46,609 nucleotides of DNA from Alphaproteobacteria bacterium. Lineage in GTDB: Bacteria > Pseudomonadota > Alphaproteobacteria > Micavibrionales > Micavibrionaceae. The notes under the pieces were generated by a model. It saw nothing but the letters and a program-made list of their open reading frames with translations, did no database searches and was not told the DNA's origin. Both the position numbers and the translations under genes were made by a program. Shown here one piece after another: positions 8,645 through 15,956 of the stretch. Location: the NCBI GenBank assembly GCA_024275825.1, contig JAJRYK010000014.1, positions 1 through 46,609 of the forward strand. The letters are read 5' to 3'. How positions within the stretch are numbered: position 1 is the first letter of the stretch; each line of letters begins with the position of its first letter.

Positions 8645-9136
8645 ATGAAAAAAATATTTTTAGCAGCCATTATAACGGTTCTGACATTTCCGGCGATGGC
8701 AGATGAAATGAAAATGAAGGACGGCATGATGATGGACCATGACGCTATGCCTGCGCAAACAGACACAAATACAGAGACAAAGGAAGCGCACGAGGATGGC
8801 GCGCATGCTGACTGGTTGAAACCGGTTGAGGCTAAATATGTCTGTATGGTCAATAATGCACGCTTTGAGGATGTGCAAATTCCAACAGAGGTAAATGGCA
8901 AGACCTATTATGGCTGCTGCGAGATGTGCAAAGCCAAGCTGGAAGGCTCGCAAGAATTGCGTGAAGCAACAGACCCTGTCAGCGGGAATATTGTTGATAA
9001 AGCAACCGCCGTGATCGGTGCGGATGTGAGCGATGATGCCGTTTATTATTTCGAAAATGAAGAAAATTTCCAGAGCTTTTTGAATAGTCGCAAAAAAGAC
9101 AGCGACCATGAAGAAGATCACGATAATCACCATTAA
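8645..9136 (+). CDS. Secreted Cys/His-rich metal-binding protein (TRASH/YHS-like)
   Basis: This is a 163-residue protein with a signal peptide (about 1-19, ending AMA), a Met/His/Asp-rich stretch (residues 20-40, with KMKDGMMMDHD), and a small domain at about 64-145. That domain contains YVCMVNN and GCCEMCKAKL, a cysteine arrangement like the metal-binding TRASH/YHS family. The C-terminus is an Asp/Glu/His tail ending HEEDHDNHH. It lies 28 bp after the bufferin gene and probably acts as a periplasmic metal chaperone or sink for the Cus system. The exact family is not certain. Confidence 0.7.
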   Translation: MKKIFLAAIITVLTFPAMADEMKMKDGMMMDHDAMPAQTDTNTETKEAHEDGAHADWLKPVEAKYVCMVNNARFEDVQIPTEVNGKTYYGCCEMCKAKLEGSQELREATDPVSGNIVDKATAVIGADVSDDAVYYFENEENFQSFLNSRKKDSDHEEDHDNHH

Positions 9137-9153
9137 AAACGGGGAGCGCTGAT

Positions 9154-9720
9154 ATGCTGGGCATTGAGATCATACCAAACTGGCACCCGATCTTTGTACA
9201 TTTTACGGTTGGGCTTTTAAGCATATCGGCACTGTTTTACTTGGCCGGGCTGGTGCTGCGAAAGCCTAATTTTTTGCTTGTTGCACGGTGGAATCTTTGG
9301 GTTGGCGGCGCGATAACGGTTCTTACGGTTCTGGCTGGTTTTTATGCTTATGGCACGGTGGCGCATGATGCACCATCCCACGCCGCTATGACCGATCATA
9401 AAAACTGGGCTTTGGTTACAGCCTTTATTTTTGCCGGACTTGCCGGATGGTCACTGGCCAAACATCGCGGGGCGAAATCCGTAAGTTCTGGCTTTGTCGT
9501 TCTGATTTTACTGGCAACAACAGTGCTCGGCATTACAGGATTTAAGGGCGGCGAAGTCGTTTATCGTCACGGCACCGGCGTTATGCGTATGCCGGAGGTT
9601 TCCGGTGATGGTGGCCATGACAGCCATTCTCATGGTGAAAACACTATGGAAGGATCTCACGGCGGAGAAGAAAGTCAAATGCCGGAAAGTGATCATGATA
9701 GCAACCCACACGGACATTAA
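9154..9720 (+). CDS. DUF2231-family membrane protein with His-rich tail
   Basis: This is a 188-residue protein with four hydrophobic segments (about residues 13-33, 44-65, 85-101, 110-128). It starts with the DUF2231 hallmark NWHPIFVHFTVGLL. The C-terminal 45 residues are soluble and rich in His, Gly, Ser and Glu (DSHSHGEN, SHGGEE, NPHGH), suited to metal binding. The role of DUF2231 proteins is unknown; they recur near copper genes. It lies 17 bp after the preceding gene and is probably in the same transcript. Confidence 0.78.
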   Translation: MLGIEIIPNWHPIFVHFTVGLLSISALFYLAGLVLRKPNFLLVARWNLWVGGAITVLTVLAGFYAYGTVAHDAPSHAAMTDHKNWALVTAFIFAGLAGWSLAKHRGAKSVSSGFVVLILLATTVLGITGFKGGEVVYRHGTGVMRMPEVSGDGGHDSHSHGENTMEGSHGGEESQMPESDHDSNPHGH

Positions 9721-9750
9721 TTCCTGAACGCAATCAAAAAAGGAAGCACA

Positions 9751-9873
9751 ATGAAAAAATCTTTATTCACCATAGTCCTTTTACTCTTTATGAGCGCCGC
9801 TGTAACGGCCTGTTCAGACAAAGGTTACGTCCCACCCGGCGGACAACATCAAAGCGGTGGGCATTCGCATTAA
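9751..9873 (+). CDS. Small His-tailed lipoprotein (40 residues)
   Basis: This is a short reading frame from ATG 9751 with AAAAAAGGAAG just upstream. It encodes a hydrophobic signal sequence (residues 2-21) ending in the lipobox VTAC, so the mature protein would begin at Cys22 and be lipidated. Only 19 residues remain after processing: a Gly/Pro stretch and the tail QHQSGGHSH. It fits the pattern of small periplasmic His-bearing proteins in this operon. It is too short to assign to a family. It ends four bases before the MerR-type promoter. Confidence 0.7.
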   Translation: MKKSLFTIVLLLFMSAAVTACSDKGYVPPGGQHQSGGHSH

Positions 9874-9877
9874 AGGC

Positions 9878-9909
9878 TTGACCTTGGAGTATGCTCCAAG
9901 GTGTAGACT
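9878..9909 (+). promoter_or_regulatory. MerR-type promoter/operator
   Basis: The -35 TTGACC (9878-9883) and -10 TAGACT (9904-9909) are separated by an overlong 20-bp spacer, the hallmark of MerR-regulated promoters. The spacer region carries a perfect 9-4-9 dyad, ACCTTGGAG/CTCCAAGGT (9881-9902). It lies directly upstream of the merR-type gene, pointing into it, so the regulator most likely controls its own operon, which runs to the copper ATPase. Confidence 0.92.
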
Positions 9910-9932
9910 CTCCAGTGAAAGGGTTAAGAGCT

Positions 9933-10361
9933 ATGGGCAATATGACGATTGGGCAATTGGCGAAGGAAAGCGGCGTAAGAACGGATACTATTCGTTACTA
10001 CGAAACGCTGAAACTTGTTGAGCCTGTGGGCAGGACAAGCGCTGGTTACAGGCTCTATGACACAGATTCTATTGAACGCGTTTCCTTTATCAAGCGCGCA
10101 AAGTCGCTGGGATTTACCCTGTCTGATATCTCTGCCCTGCTGGAGCTGAAATCTACGCAGAGCGCAACCTGTCAGGAAATGCTTGATCGGACGGAAGCAA
10201 AAATCAAAGAAGCCAAAGACAATGTCCGGCATTTAAAACATATTCATGACGCACTGGAAAAACTGGCAAGCGCTTGCCCCGGCGGAGATATACCGCTCAG
10301 TGAATGTCCTATTCTTGATCATCTTTATCCTAAAAACAAAGCAAAGGAGCCAAAGTCATGA
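9933..10361 (+). CDS. MerR-family heavy-metal-responsive regulator
   Basis: The protein has 142 residues from ATG 9933 (ATG 9942 is also possible). The longer frame starting at 9891 would begin inside the operator and is rejected. The N-terminal winged helix-turn-helix (MTIGQLAKESGVRTDTIRYYE) is followed by the dimerisation helix and a metal loop. Numbered from MTIG, it has Cys77, Cys112 and Cys122. Cys112 and Cys122 are the usual loop cysteines. Position 77 is Ser in the Cu(I) sensor CueR but Cys in sensors of divalent ions such as ZntR; this protein has Cys. It should distort and activate the promoter at 9878-9909. It overlaps the next gene by 4 bp. The metal sensed is more likely divalent (Zn/Cd/Pb) than Cu(I), although the operon encodes a copper-type ATPase. 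Confidence 0.92.
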   Translation: MGNMTIGQLAKESGVRTDTIRYYETLKLVEPVGRTSAGYRLYDTDSIERVSFIKRAKSLGFTLSDISALLELKSTQSATCQEMLDRTEAKIKEAKDNVRHLKHIHDALEKLASACPGGDIPLSECPILDHLYPKNKAKEPKS

Positions 10362-10618
10362 ACCACGATCACGAACATTACCACAAGCCGGATAATAAGC
10401 AGCCATGGTGGAAAACGTCTTTCGGCATCACTTGCATATTCTTTTTTGCAGTAGCGGCTTATTTTTTAATTAAAGAACACGGCGCGCATATTGGGAATAA
10501 CTGGATTTACCTGATCTTGCTTGCCTGTCCGTTGATGCATGTGTTTATGCATGGTGGGCATGGCGGCCATGGTAGTCATGACGATAATGACAACAAAGAC
10601 AAAGACAAAGAGGATTAG
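10358..10618 (+). CDS. DUF2933-family small membrane protein
   Basis: This 86-residue protein has a His-rich N-terminus (NHDHEHYHK), two hydrophobic segments (about 20-38 and 47-63) and the motif LLACPLMHVFMHGGHGGHG typical of DUF2933 proteins, followed by an Asp/Lys tail. The Met, His and Cys residues at the end of the second membrane segment suggest metal binding at the membrane. The family is often found beside copper ATPase and efflux genes, but its function is not known. It is translationally coupled to merR (4-bp overlap). Confidence 0.82.
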   Translation: MNHDHEHYHKPDNKQPWWKTSFGITCIFFFAVAAYFLIKEHGAHIGNNWIYLILLACPLMHVFMHGGHGGHGSHDDNDNKDKDKED

Positions 10619-10621
10619 ATA

Positions 10622-11287
10622 ATGGAACATGCAATGCAATCTTATGGCCTCTGGTCACTGGTGATTTTAAATTCCCTGATTTTTATCATCTTCGCGTTTA
10701 GCTTTGCCAAACCGCAAACAAAAACGGACTGGCGAAGCTTTGGTGCTTTTTCAGGGTTTATCGTCGCACTTTTTACCGAGATGTACGGGTTTCCGCTTAC
10801 CATCTATCTAATGTCTGGCTGGCTCGCAGAAAAATATCCCGGTGTCGATTTTATGAGCCATGAAAACGGGCATTTATGGCACACCGTTTTTGGCTTTAAG
10901 GGCAATGCGCATTTCGACCCGATGCACATGGTCAGCTTTGTTTTCCTTGGTGGTGGTTTTTGGATTTTATCAGCCGCCTGGCCTGTGCTTTTCCAAGCAC
11001 AGCGCGCTGGAAAAATGGCTGTGACAGGCCCTTATGACAAAATACGCCATCCGCAATATATCGGGTTTATCGCGATTATGTTCGGGTTTTTGCTGCAATG
11101 GCCAACCATTCCGACCGTCGTACTGTTTCCGATTCTGACATATATGTATGTCCGGTTGGCGCGGAAGGAAGAGGCGGATGCGCGGGCTGAATTCGGCAAG
11201 GCCTATGATGATTACGCCGCCCATGTCCCGGCTTTTATTCCAAAATTTTCATCAACGAAACCAAACCATGAAGGAGCACAATCATGA
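10622..11287 (+). CDS. Membrane methyltransferase-like protein (ICMT/PEMT/NnrU-like)
   Basis: This 221-residue protein has five to six hydrophobic segments. The C-terminal region contains TGPYDKIRHPQYIGF and RKEEADARAEFGKAYDDYA, the signature of the isoprenylcysteine methyltransferase/phospholipid methyltransferase group, which binds S-adenosylmethionine at the membrane. Members recur in bacterial copper and multimetal operons, but their substrate there is unknown. It starts 4 bp after the DUF2933 gene and overlaps the following microprotein gene by 4 bp, so it belongs firmly to this operon. Confidence 0.85.
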   Translation: MEHAMQSYGLWSLVILNSLIFIIFAFSFAKPQTKTDWRSFGAFSGFIVALFTEMYGFPLTIYLMSGWLAEKYPGVDFMSHENGHLWHTVFGFKGNAHFDPMHMVSFVFLGGGFWILSAAWPVLFQAQRAGKMAVTGPYDKIRHPQYIGFIAIMFGFLLQWPTIPTVVLFPILTYMYVRLARKEEADARAEFGKAYDDYAAHVPAFIPKFSSTKPNHEGAQS

Positions 11288-11454
11288 CACATGAAGATAA
11301 ACAAGGCGGCGGCTGTTGCGGCGGTCACGATAAACATTCTGAAGTCGAAAAACCAAAAAAAGAAAATGGTGCTTGCTGTCACGATAAAGAAAAAGACAAA
11401 AAGCCTGAAAAAAATGAGTCCGATAGTTCTGGCGGGTGCTGCGGCGGACATTAA
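11284..11454 (+). CDS. CC/His-repeat microprotein, metallothionein-like
   Basis: This 56-residue frame runs from ATG 11284, which overlaps the preceding stop by 4 bp (ATGA) and follows AAGGAG. Three Cys-Cys pairs each sit next to histidines: CCGGHDKH near the N-terminus (residues 11-18), CCHDKEKD in the middle (31-38) and CCGGH at the C-terminus (52-56). Charged Lys/Glu/Asp linkers separate them. No signal peptide is present, so it should be cytoplasmic. The six cysteines and regular spacing strongly suggest a metal-binding buffer or chaperone, perhaps feeding the ATPase encoded two genes later. I recognise no named family. A longer overlapping frame (11291-11527) is only a shadow of this gene. 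Confidence 0.78.
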   Translation: MTHEDKQGGGCCGGHDKHSEVEKPKKENGACCHDKEKDKKPEKNESDSSGGCCGGH

Positions 11455-11475
11455 AACAAGGAAAGGGCCAAACTC

Positions 11476-12828
11476 ATGGATCATTCACAGCATGAAAAAA
11501 CCACACAATATAAAGCAGGAAGCCTGAGTTTGATTGGTGCGGTGTCCATGGGTACTGCTGTGATTATTGGCGCAGGCATTTTTGCATTGACCGGACAAAT
11601 TGCGGAGCTGGCAGGGCCGTGGTTTCCTTTGGCATTTCTGGTGGCCGCCGTGGTCACGGGCTTTAGCGCCTATTCCTATGTGAAGATGTCCAATGCCTAC
11701 CCTTCCGCAGGTGGCATTGCGATGTTTCTGCAAAAAGCCTACGGCAGGGGCACGATCACCGCAGCCGGGGCTTTGCTGATGTTTTTCTCCATGGTGATTA
11801 ACGAAAGCCTTGTTGCGCGCACTTTTGGCACATACACCCTACAATTATTCGATGTAAGCAAGGATAGCTGGCTTGTTCCAGCGCTGGGTGTGGGGCTGTT
11901 AATTTTTGCTTTTCTGATTAATATATCCGGCAATCGTATGATTGGGATGTTCTCCCTTATTATGTCCGTACTGAAAATTGGCGGAATTGCAGCGTTTGGC
12001 GTTGTCGGCTTGTGGTTTTCCGGTTTTTCCTTTGAGAGCTTTAACGCCGCATCTGCGCAAGCTTCCGGCGCTGGGGCGAGCGGTTTTTTGGCCGCTGTAG
12101 CGCTGGCCATCCTGTCTTATAAGGGGTTTACCACCATCACCAATAGCGGCAGTGAAATTGTTGATCCGCACCGCAATGTCGGGCGGGCGATTATTATATC
12201 CATTGCGATCTGCGTGGTTGTTTATTTTCTGGTTGCTTTGGCGGTGGCAGCGAATTTAAGCCTGCCTGAAATTGTTGAAGCCAAAAACTTTGCACTGGCC
12301 GAAGCGGCGCGTCCGGCCTTTGGTGATTTAGGCCTCTACTTCACAGTCATTTTGGCGATCGTTGCCACCGTATCAGGCGTGATTGCCAGTGCCTTTGCCG
12401 TCTCACGGATGCTGGCAATGCTCACCGATATGAAGCTGGTGCCGCATTCTCATTTCGGAATGCCGGGCGATATTCAAAAACATACGCTTGTTTATACGAT
12501 TGTACTGGCCATGTTCCTCACCGTGTTTTTTGATTTGAGCCGGATTGCCTCGCTGGGCGTGATTTTCTACATCGTCATGGATATTGCTGTGCATTGGGGA
12601 ATCTTGCGGTATTTGCGCAAGGAAATCCAAGCTAATGCCGCCATTCTGATCACCGCGATTGTGATGGATGTTGTTGTGCTGGGCGCATTCTTGATGATTA
12701 AGGCGCAAACGGATATGCTGGTGATCTATGTATCTATCGCCTCGATCATATTCATTTTTGCCGGAGAACGGCTGTTTTTGCGGGGTAAAATTAATGAAGA
12801 CAAAGGAGAACATCACCATGGGGGATAG
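11476..12828 (+). CDS. APC-superfamily permease with His-bearing termini
   Basis: This 450-residue protein has about twelve membrane segments. It begins with the APC pattern [23 protein letters not shown] in membrane segment 1 and continues with [17 protein letters not shown], as in amino-acid/polyamine transporters. The termini are unusual: MDHSQHEK at the start and GEHHHGG at the end, which echo the His-rich tails of its neighbours. It lies 21 bp after the microprotein gene and overlaps the ATPase gene by 11 bp. The substrate is unknown. Cysteine, histidine or another metal-binding amino acid would fit the setting, but that is inference. Confidence 0.85.
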   Translation: MDHSQHEKTTQYKAGSLSLIGAVSMGTAVIIGAGIFALTGQIAELAGPWFPLAFLVAAVVTGFSAYSYVKMSNAYPSAGGIAMFLQKAYGRGTITAAGALLMFFSMVINESLVARTFGTYTLQLFDVSKDSWLVPALGVGLLIFAFLINISGNRMIGMFSLIMSVLKIGGIAAFGVVGLWFSGFSFESFNAASAQASGAGASGFLAAVALAILSYKGFTTITNSGSEIVDPHRNVGRAIIISIAICVVVYFLVALAVAANLSLPEIVEAKNFALAEAARPAFGDLGLYFTVILAIVATVSGVIASAFAVSRMLAMLTDMKLVPHSHFGMPGDIQKHTLVYTIVLAMFLTVFFDLSRIASLGVIFYIVMDIAVHWGILRYLRKEIQANAAILITAIVMDVVVLGAFLMIKAQTDMLVIYVSIASIIFIFAGERLFLRGKINEDKGEHHHGG

Positions 12829-15148
12829 TTGCTGTAACGAGAATCATGAAACTCAAGAGGGTGTTGTCAAAGACCCTGTATGCGGGATGGAGGTTGATCC
12901 AGAAGAAACCGTGCATCACTTCACATTTGAAAAGCAGGACTATCATTTTTGCTCTGAAAAATGTTTGCACAAATTTGAAGCCTCTCCGAAAGAATATCTG
13001 GGGCCGAGGGAAGCTGCATCCGTTATTGAGGGCGCTATTTACACTTGTCCGATGCATCCAGAAATTGAGCAGGTGGGGCCTGGAGATTGTCCGATTTGCG
13101 GCATGGCGTTGGAGCCTAAAAATGCAATGGAAGGCGCGGAAGACACAACCGAGTTAAAAGATATGAGCCTGCGCTTTTGGGTCAGTGCGGTTTTGTCTGT
13201 GCCTGTTTTACTGCTTGTGATGCTCGATCACCTTCCCGGCAGACCGATGGCGCAGTTTATATCTTCCGAAACCGCCATGTGGATAGAGTTTGCGTTGGCA
13301 ACGCCTGTGATGCTATGGGCCGCTATTCCGTTCTTTAAACGCGGCTGGGCTTCCATTGTTACGCGCAATTTGAATATGTTTACGTTGATCGCTATCGGCA
13401 CAGGTATGGCTTATCTCTATAGCGTCATCGGCGCGATTTCCCCGCAGGTTTTTCCTGCCGAGATGCGGATGGAGGGTGGCATGGTGGATGTCTATTTCGA
13501 AGCCGCCGCCGTTATCATCACGCTCGTATTGCTAGGGCAAGTGATGGAGCTTCGCGCCCGAGCCCAAACCAGTAGTGCCATTCGCGCTTTGCTTGATCTC
13601 TCCCCCAAAATCGCGCGCGTGATCCGTGATGATGGGAGCGAAGATGATAAAGAGCTGGATCAGGTGCAGGCAGGAGATCGCTTGCGCGTGCGCCCTGGTG
13701 AGGCTGTGCCCGTTGATGGGATTATTCTGGAAGGCTCTAGCACGATTGATGAATCCATGATTACGGGCGAGTCCATGCCCGCCACCAAGAAAGAAGGCGA
13801 TAGCGTCACAGGCGCAACGCTTAATCAAACGGGCGGATTTATCATGCGCGCAGAGAAGGTCGGCGCAGATACCGTGCTGTCTAAAATTGTACATATGGTT
13901 GCTGAGGCGCAGCGTAGCCGTGCGCCTATCCAGAAAATGGCCGATATTGTGGCCGGATATTTTGTGCCTGTAGTGCTTTTGGTTGCTGTTGTTACGGCTG
14001 TGATCTGGGGGTTATGGGGGCCGGAGCCGAGACTGGCTTTTGCAGTGATTAACGCGGTGGCTGTGCTGATCATCGCGTGTCCGTGTGCTTTGGGGTTGGC
14101 AACGCCGATGTCAATTATGGTGGGAACCGGGCGCGGGGCGCAGGCGGGTGTGCTGATTAAGAATGCTGAGAGTTTGGAGCTGATGGAGAAAATTGATGTG
14201 CTGGTCATTGATAAGACCGGAACATTAACCGAAGGTCGTCCGAAATTAACCTCCGTTATAACCACCGAAGAATTTAGTGAAGACGGTTTATTGTTTCTGG
14301 TCGCCAGCCTTGAAAAAGGTAGCGAGCATCCGCTGGCCACCGCCATTGTTGAAGGCGCGCAAAGCCTGGAGATTAAATTATCCGATGCAAAAGATTTTGA
14401 ATCCTTCACGGGCAAAGGCGTTGCAGGAACTATTGATGGGCGGAAAGTAGCGCTTGGCAATGATAAATTGCTGGAGACTCTGGGTATTGAAAAAACTGAT
14501 ATCATTGAGAAGGCTGACGAGCTGCGCGAACAAGGGCAAACGGTCATGCTGGTGGGCGTTGATGGAGAAATGGCAGGGCTTATCGCTGTTGCTGATCCAA
14601 TCAAAGAAACTACGCCACAAGCCCTCCGTGACTTGCGGGCGCAGGGGCTGCGTATTGTCATGTTGACCGGTGATAATGAAAAAACGGCGCGCGCCGTGGC
14701 TGGGCAGCTTGAAATTGATGAAATTGAAGCGGGCGTTTTGCCGGAGCGCAAAAGCGAAGTCGTTAAACGCCTGCAAGGCGAAGGCTATAAGGTTGCTATG
14801 GTGGGCGATGGCGTGAATGATGCCCCAGCTTTGGCACAGGCCGATGTTGGAATTGCCATGGGAACAGGTGCAGATATAGCCATGGAAAGCGCCGAAGTAA
14901 CACTGGTGAGGGGCGATCTAAGCGGTATAGTCCGCGCCAGAAAACTCAGCCGCGCTACGATGAAAAACATTCGCCAAAATCTGTTCTTTGCCTTTATCTA
15001 TAATGCGACAGGTGTGCCCATCGCCGCCGGGCTTCTCTATCCTGTTTTTGGCTTGCTCCTCAGCCCCATCATCGCCAGCGCCGCAATGACCTTTAGCTCT
15101 GTGTCCGTGATCTTAAATGCTCTGCGATTAAAGAAGGTAAAGTTATGA
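12818..15148 (+). CDS. copA: P1B-1 copper-exporting ATPase
   Basis: The protein has 776 residues from ATG 12818, chosen because AAGGAG precedes it by nine bases; ATG 12794 is possible. The usual N-terminal GMT-CxxC domain is replaced by Cys-Cys (5-6), a YHS domain (about 17-61, DPVCGMEV...FCSEKC) and a heavy-metal-binding motif (about 75-100, CPMHP...CPICGM). The core has the TGES actuator motif, CPC at 421-423 in the membrane, DKTGT with phosphorylated Asp465, the SEHPLA motif of the nucleotide domain, and [12 protein letters not shown] and MxxSS in the last two membrane helices complete the Cu(I)-ATPase (P1B-1) set. It pumps Cu(I), possibly Ag(I), from the cytoplasm to the periplasm, where the RND systems can take it further. 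Confidence 0.95.
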   Translation: MGDSCCNENHETQEGVVKDPVCGMEVDPEETVHHFTFEKQDYHFCSEKCLHKFEASPKEYLGPREAASVIEGAIYTCPMHPEIEQVGPGDCPICGMALEPKNAMEGAEDTTELKDMSLRFWVSAVLSVPVLLLVMLDHLPGRPMAQFISSETAMWIEFALATPVMLWAAIPFFKRGWASIVTRNLNMFTLIAIGTGMAYLYSVIGAISPQVFPAEMRMEGGMVDVYFEAAAVIITLVLLGQVMELRARAQTSSAIRALLDLSPKIARVIRDDGSEDDKELDQVQAGDRLRVRPGEAVPVDGIILEGSSTIDESMITGESMPATKKEGDSVTGATLNQTGGFIMRAEKVGADTVLSKIVHMVAEAQRSRAPIQKMADIVAGYFVPVVLLVAVVTAVIWGLWGPEPRLAFAVINAVAVLIIACPCALGLATPMSIMVGTGRGAQAGVLIKNAESLELMEKIDVLVIDKTGTLTEGRPKLTSVITTEEFSEDGLLFLVASLEKGSEHPLATAIVEGAQSLEIKLSDAKDFESFTGKGVAGTIDGRKVALGNDKLLETLGIEKTDIIEKADELREQGQTVMLVGVDGEMAGLIAVADPIKETTPQALRDLRAQGLRIVMLTGDNEKTARAVAGQLEIDEIEAGVLPERKSEVVKRLQGEGYKVAMVGDGVNDAPALAQADVGIAMGTGADIAMESAEVTLVRGDLSGIVRARKLSRATMKNIRQNLFFAFIYNATGVPIAAGLLYPVFGLLLSPIIASAAMTFSSVSVILNALRLKKVKL

Positions 15149-15149
15149 A

Positions 15150-15341
15150 ATGAAGAAAACATTAGCCGCCTTTCTATTCTTTCTAACATCACGACCAGCG
15201 CAAGCTGCACCTGTGACTTTCAATACAGCCCTTCCGGTCAGTCAGAGAGAGGTGATATGGCGGGAACAATTCATCTATAAGAAGTTTGAAAAAACACTTC
15301 TTACAGATGAAAAATTGACAGAGTTGTTCCCTGAAAAATGA
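15150..15341 (+). pseudogene. Short secreted protein, probable remnant of an outer-membrane MetA-type transporter
   Basis: This 63-residue frame starts one base after the ATPase stop. It has a signal peptide (about 1-19, ending AQA), then APVTFNTALPVSQREVIWREQFI. That segment resembles the mature N-terminus of the PF13557 family (MetA-pathway of phenol degradation, putative transporter), whose members are several hundred residues long and often sit in metal operons. After REQFI the similarity ends and the frame closes within about 20 residues. I therefore read it as a truncated gene. It could instead be a real short protein. Confidence 0.5.
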
Positions 15342-15457
15342 TTTACCTATTTAAGGGCATGGGGGAGGGCAGCGCTCTCCTTAAACTTAAAAAAGGCGAT
15401 TGCTGTGTATTTACTCTTGCCCGTTACATAATGGCTTGGAATTTAGATTATGAGCTG

Positions 15458-15486
15458 TTGTCAAAATTTATACTTAATGTTAGATT
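15458..15486 (+). promoter_or_regulatory. Promoter of the CzcI-like/CzcCBA-like operon
   Basis: TTGTCA (15458-15463, 5/6 match) and TAGATT (15481-15486, 4/6) are separated by 17 bp. The expected transcription start falls at or next to the ATG at 15494, which lacks a Shine-Dalgarno sequence, so the first gene may be read from a leaderless or nearly leaderless mRNA. Confidence 0.55.
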
Positions 15487-15493
15487 ACTCTCG

Positions 15494-15799
15494 ATGAAGA
15501 ATGTTTTGTTTTTGATATGCGCTCTTGCACTTTTTTCCGCTGGTCTTGTTTCGGCGGCACATGCTCATGTTGAAAAACAAAGTCCGGATCAACAAATCGA
15601 ACTAAGCATTGATCAGGACACTGCAGACGGCGCAAACCCTTCCGATCCCTTATGTGATATACATTGTCACAATCATATGACGCCGGCAAATTTCACACAA
15701 AAAGCTCTTCCGAAAGTAACAGGCCAGCGTCTTTCTGTGCTTTCTGAGAATGCTGTATCTTCCCTTATTTACGGACTTAAACGCCCCCCAAGACTCTAG
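15494..15799 (+). CDS. CzcI-like small periplasmic metal-response protein
   Basis: The protein has 101 residues from ATG 15494; the longer frame from 15338 has no good start and puts the signal peptide in the interior. A signal peptide (about 1-24, ending AHA) is followed by a short domain with CDIHCHNHM and the C-terminal ending KRPPRL. Small proteins of this form (signal peptide, CxxxC/H motif, RPP ending) precede czcCBA-type operons and are called CzcI or CopL-like; their role is thought to be regulatory or in metal binding. The similarity is in layout rather than strong identity. Confidence 0.55.
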   Translation: MKNVLFLICALALFSAGLVSAAHAHVEKQSPDQQIELSIDQDTADGANPSDPLCDIHCHNHMTPANFTQKALPKVTGQRLSVLSENAVSSLIYGLKRPPRL

Positions 15800-15956
15800 G
15801 TTCAGGGGTGCGGTGTATCTTGATTCAGGCTCTAGAAAACTACGAGTCCGCTTGAATTAATCTTTCCAAACATTCCCTTGTATGACTGTGTACCGAGAGC
15901 TGTTCTCGCTCGCGTACTGTTTTTTATTGCCTCAAATAATTATAAGGATTACTAAA

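Noticed and set aside
9891-9932. Upstream start for the MerR regulator
   Set aside because: It lies within the operator and -10 region, upstream of any possible transcript from that promoter; the conserved helix-turn-helix begins just after 9942.
11291-11527. 78-residue frame rich in Lys and Ile
   Set aside because: It is a shifted reading of the CC/H microprotein gene (11284-11454), which has the better start, the ATGA overlap and clear motif repeats.
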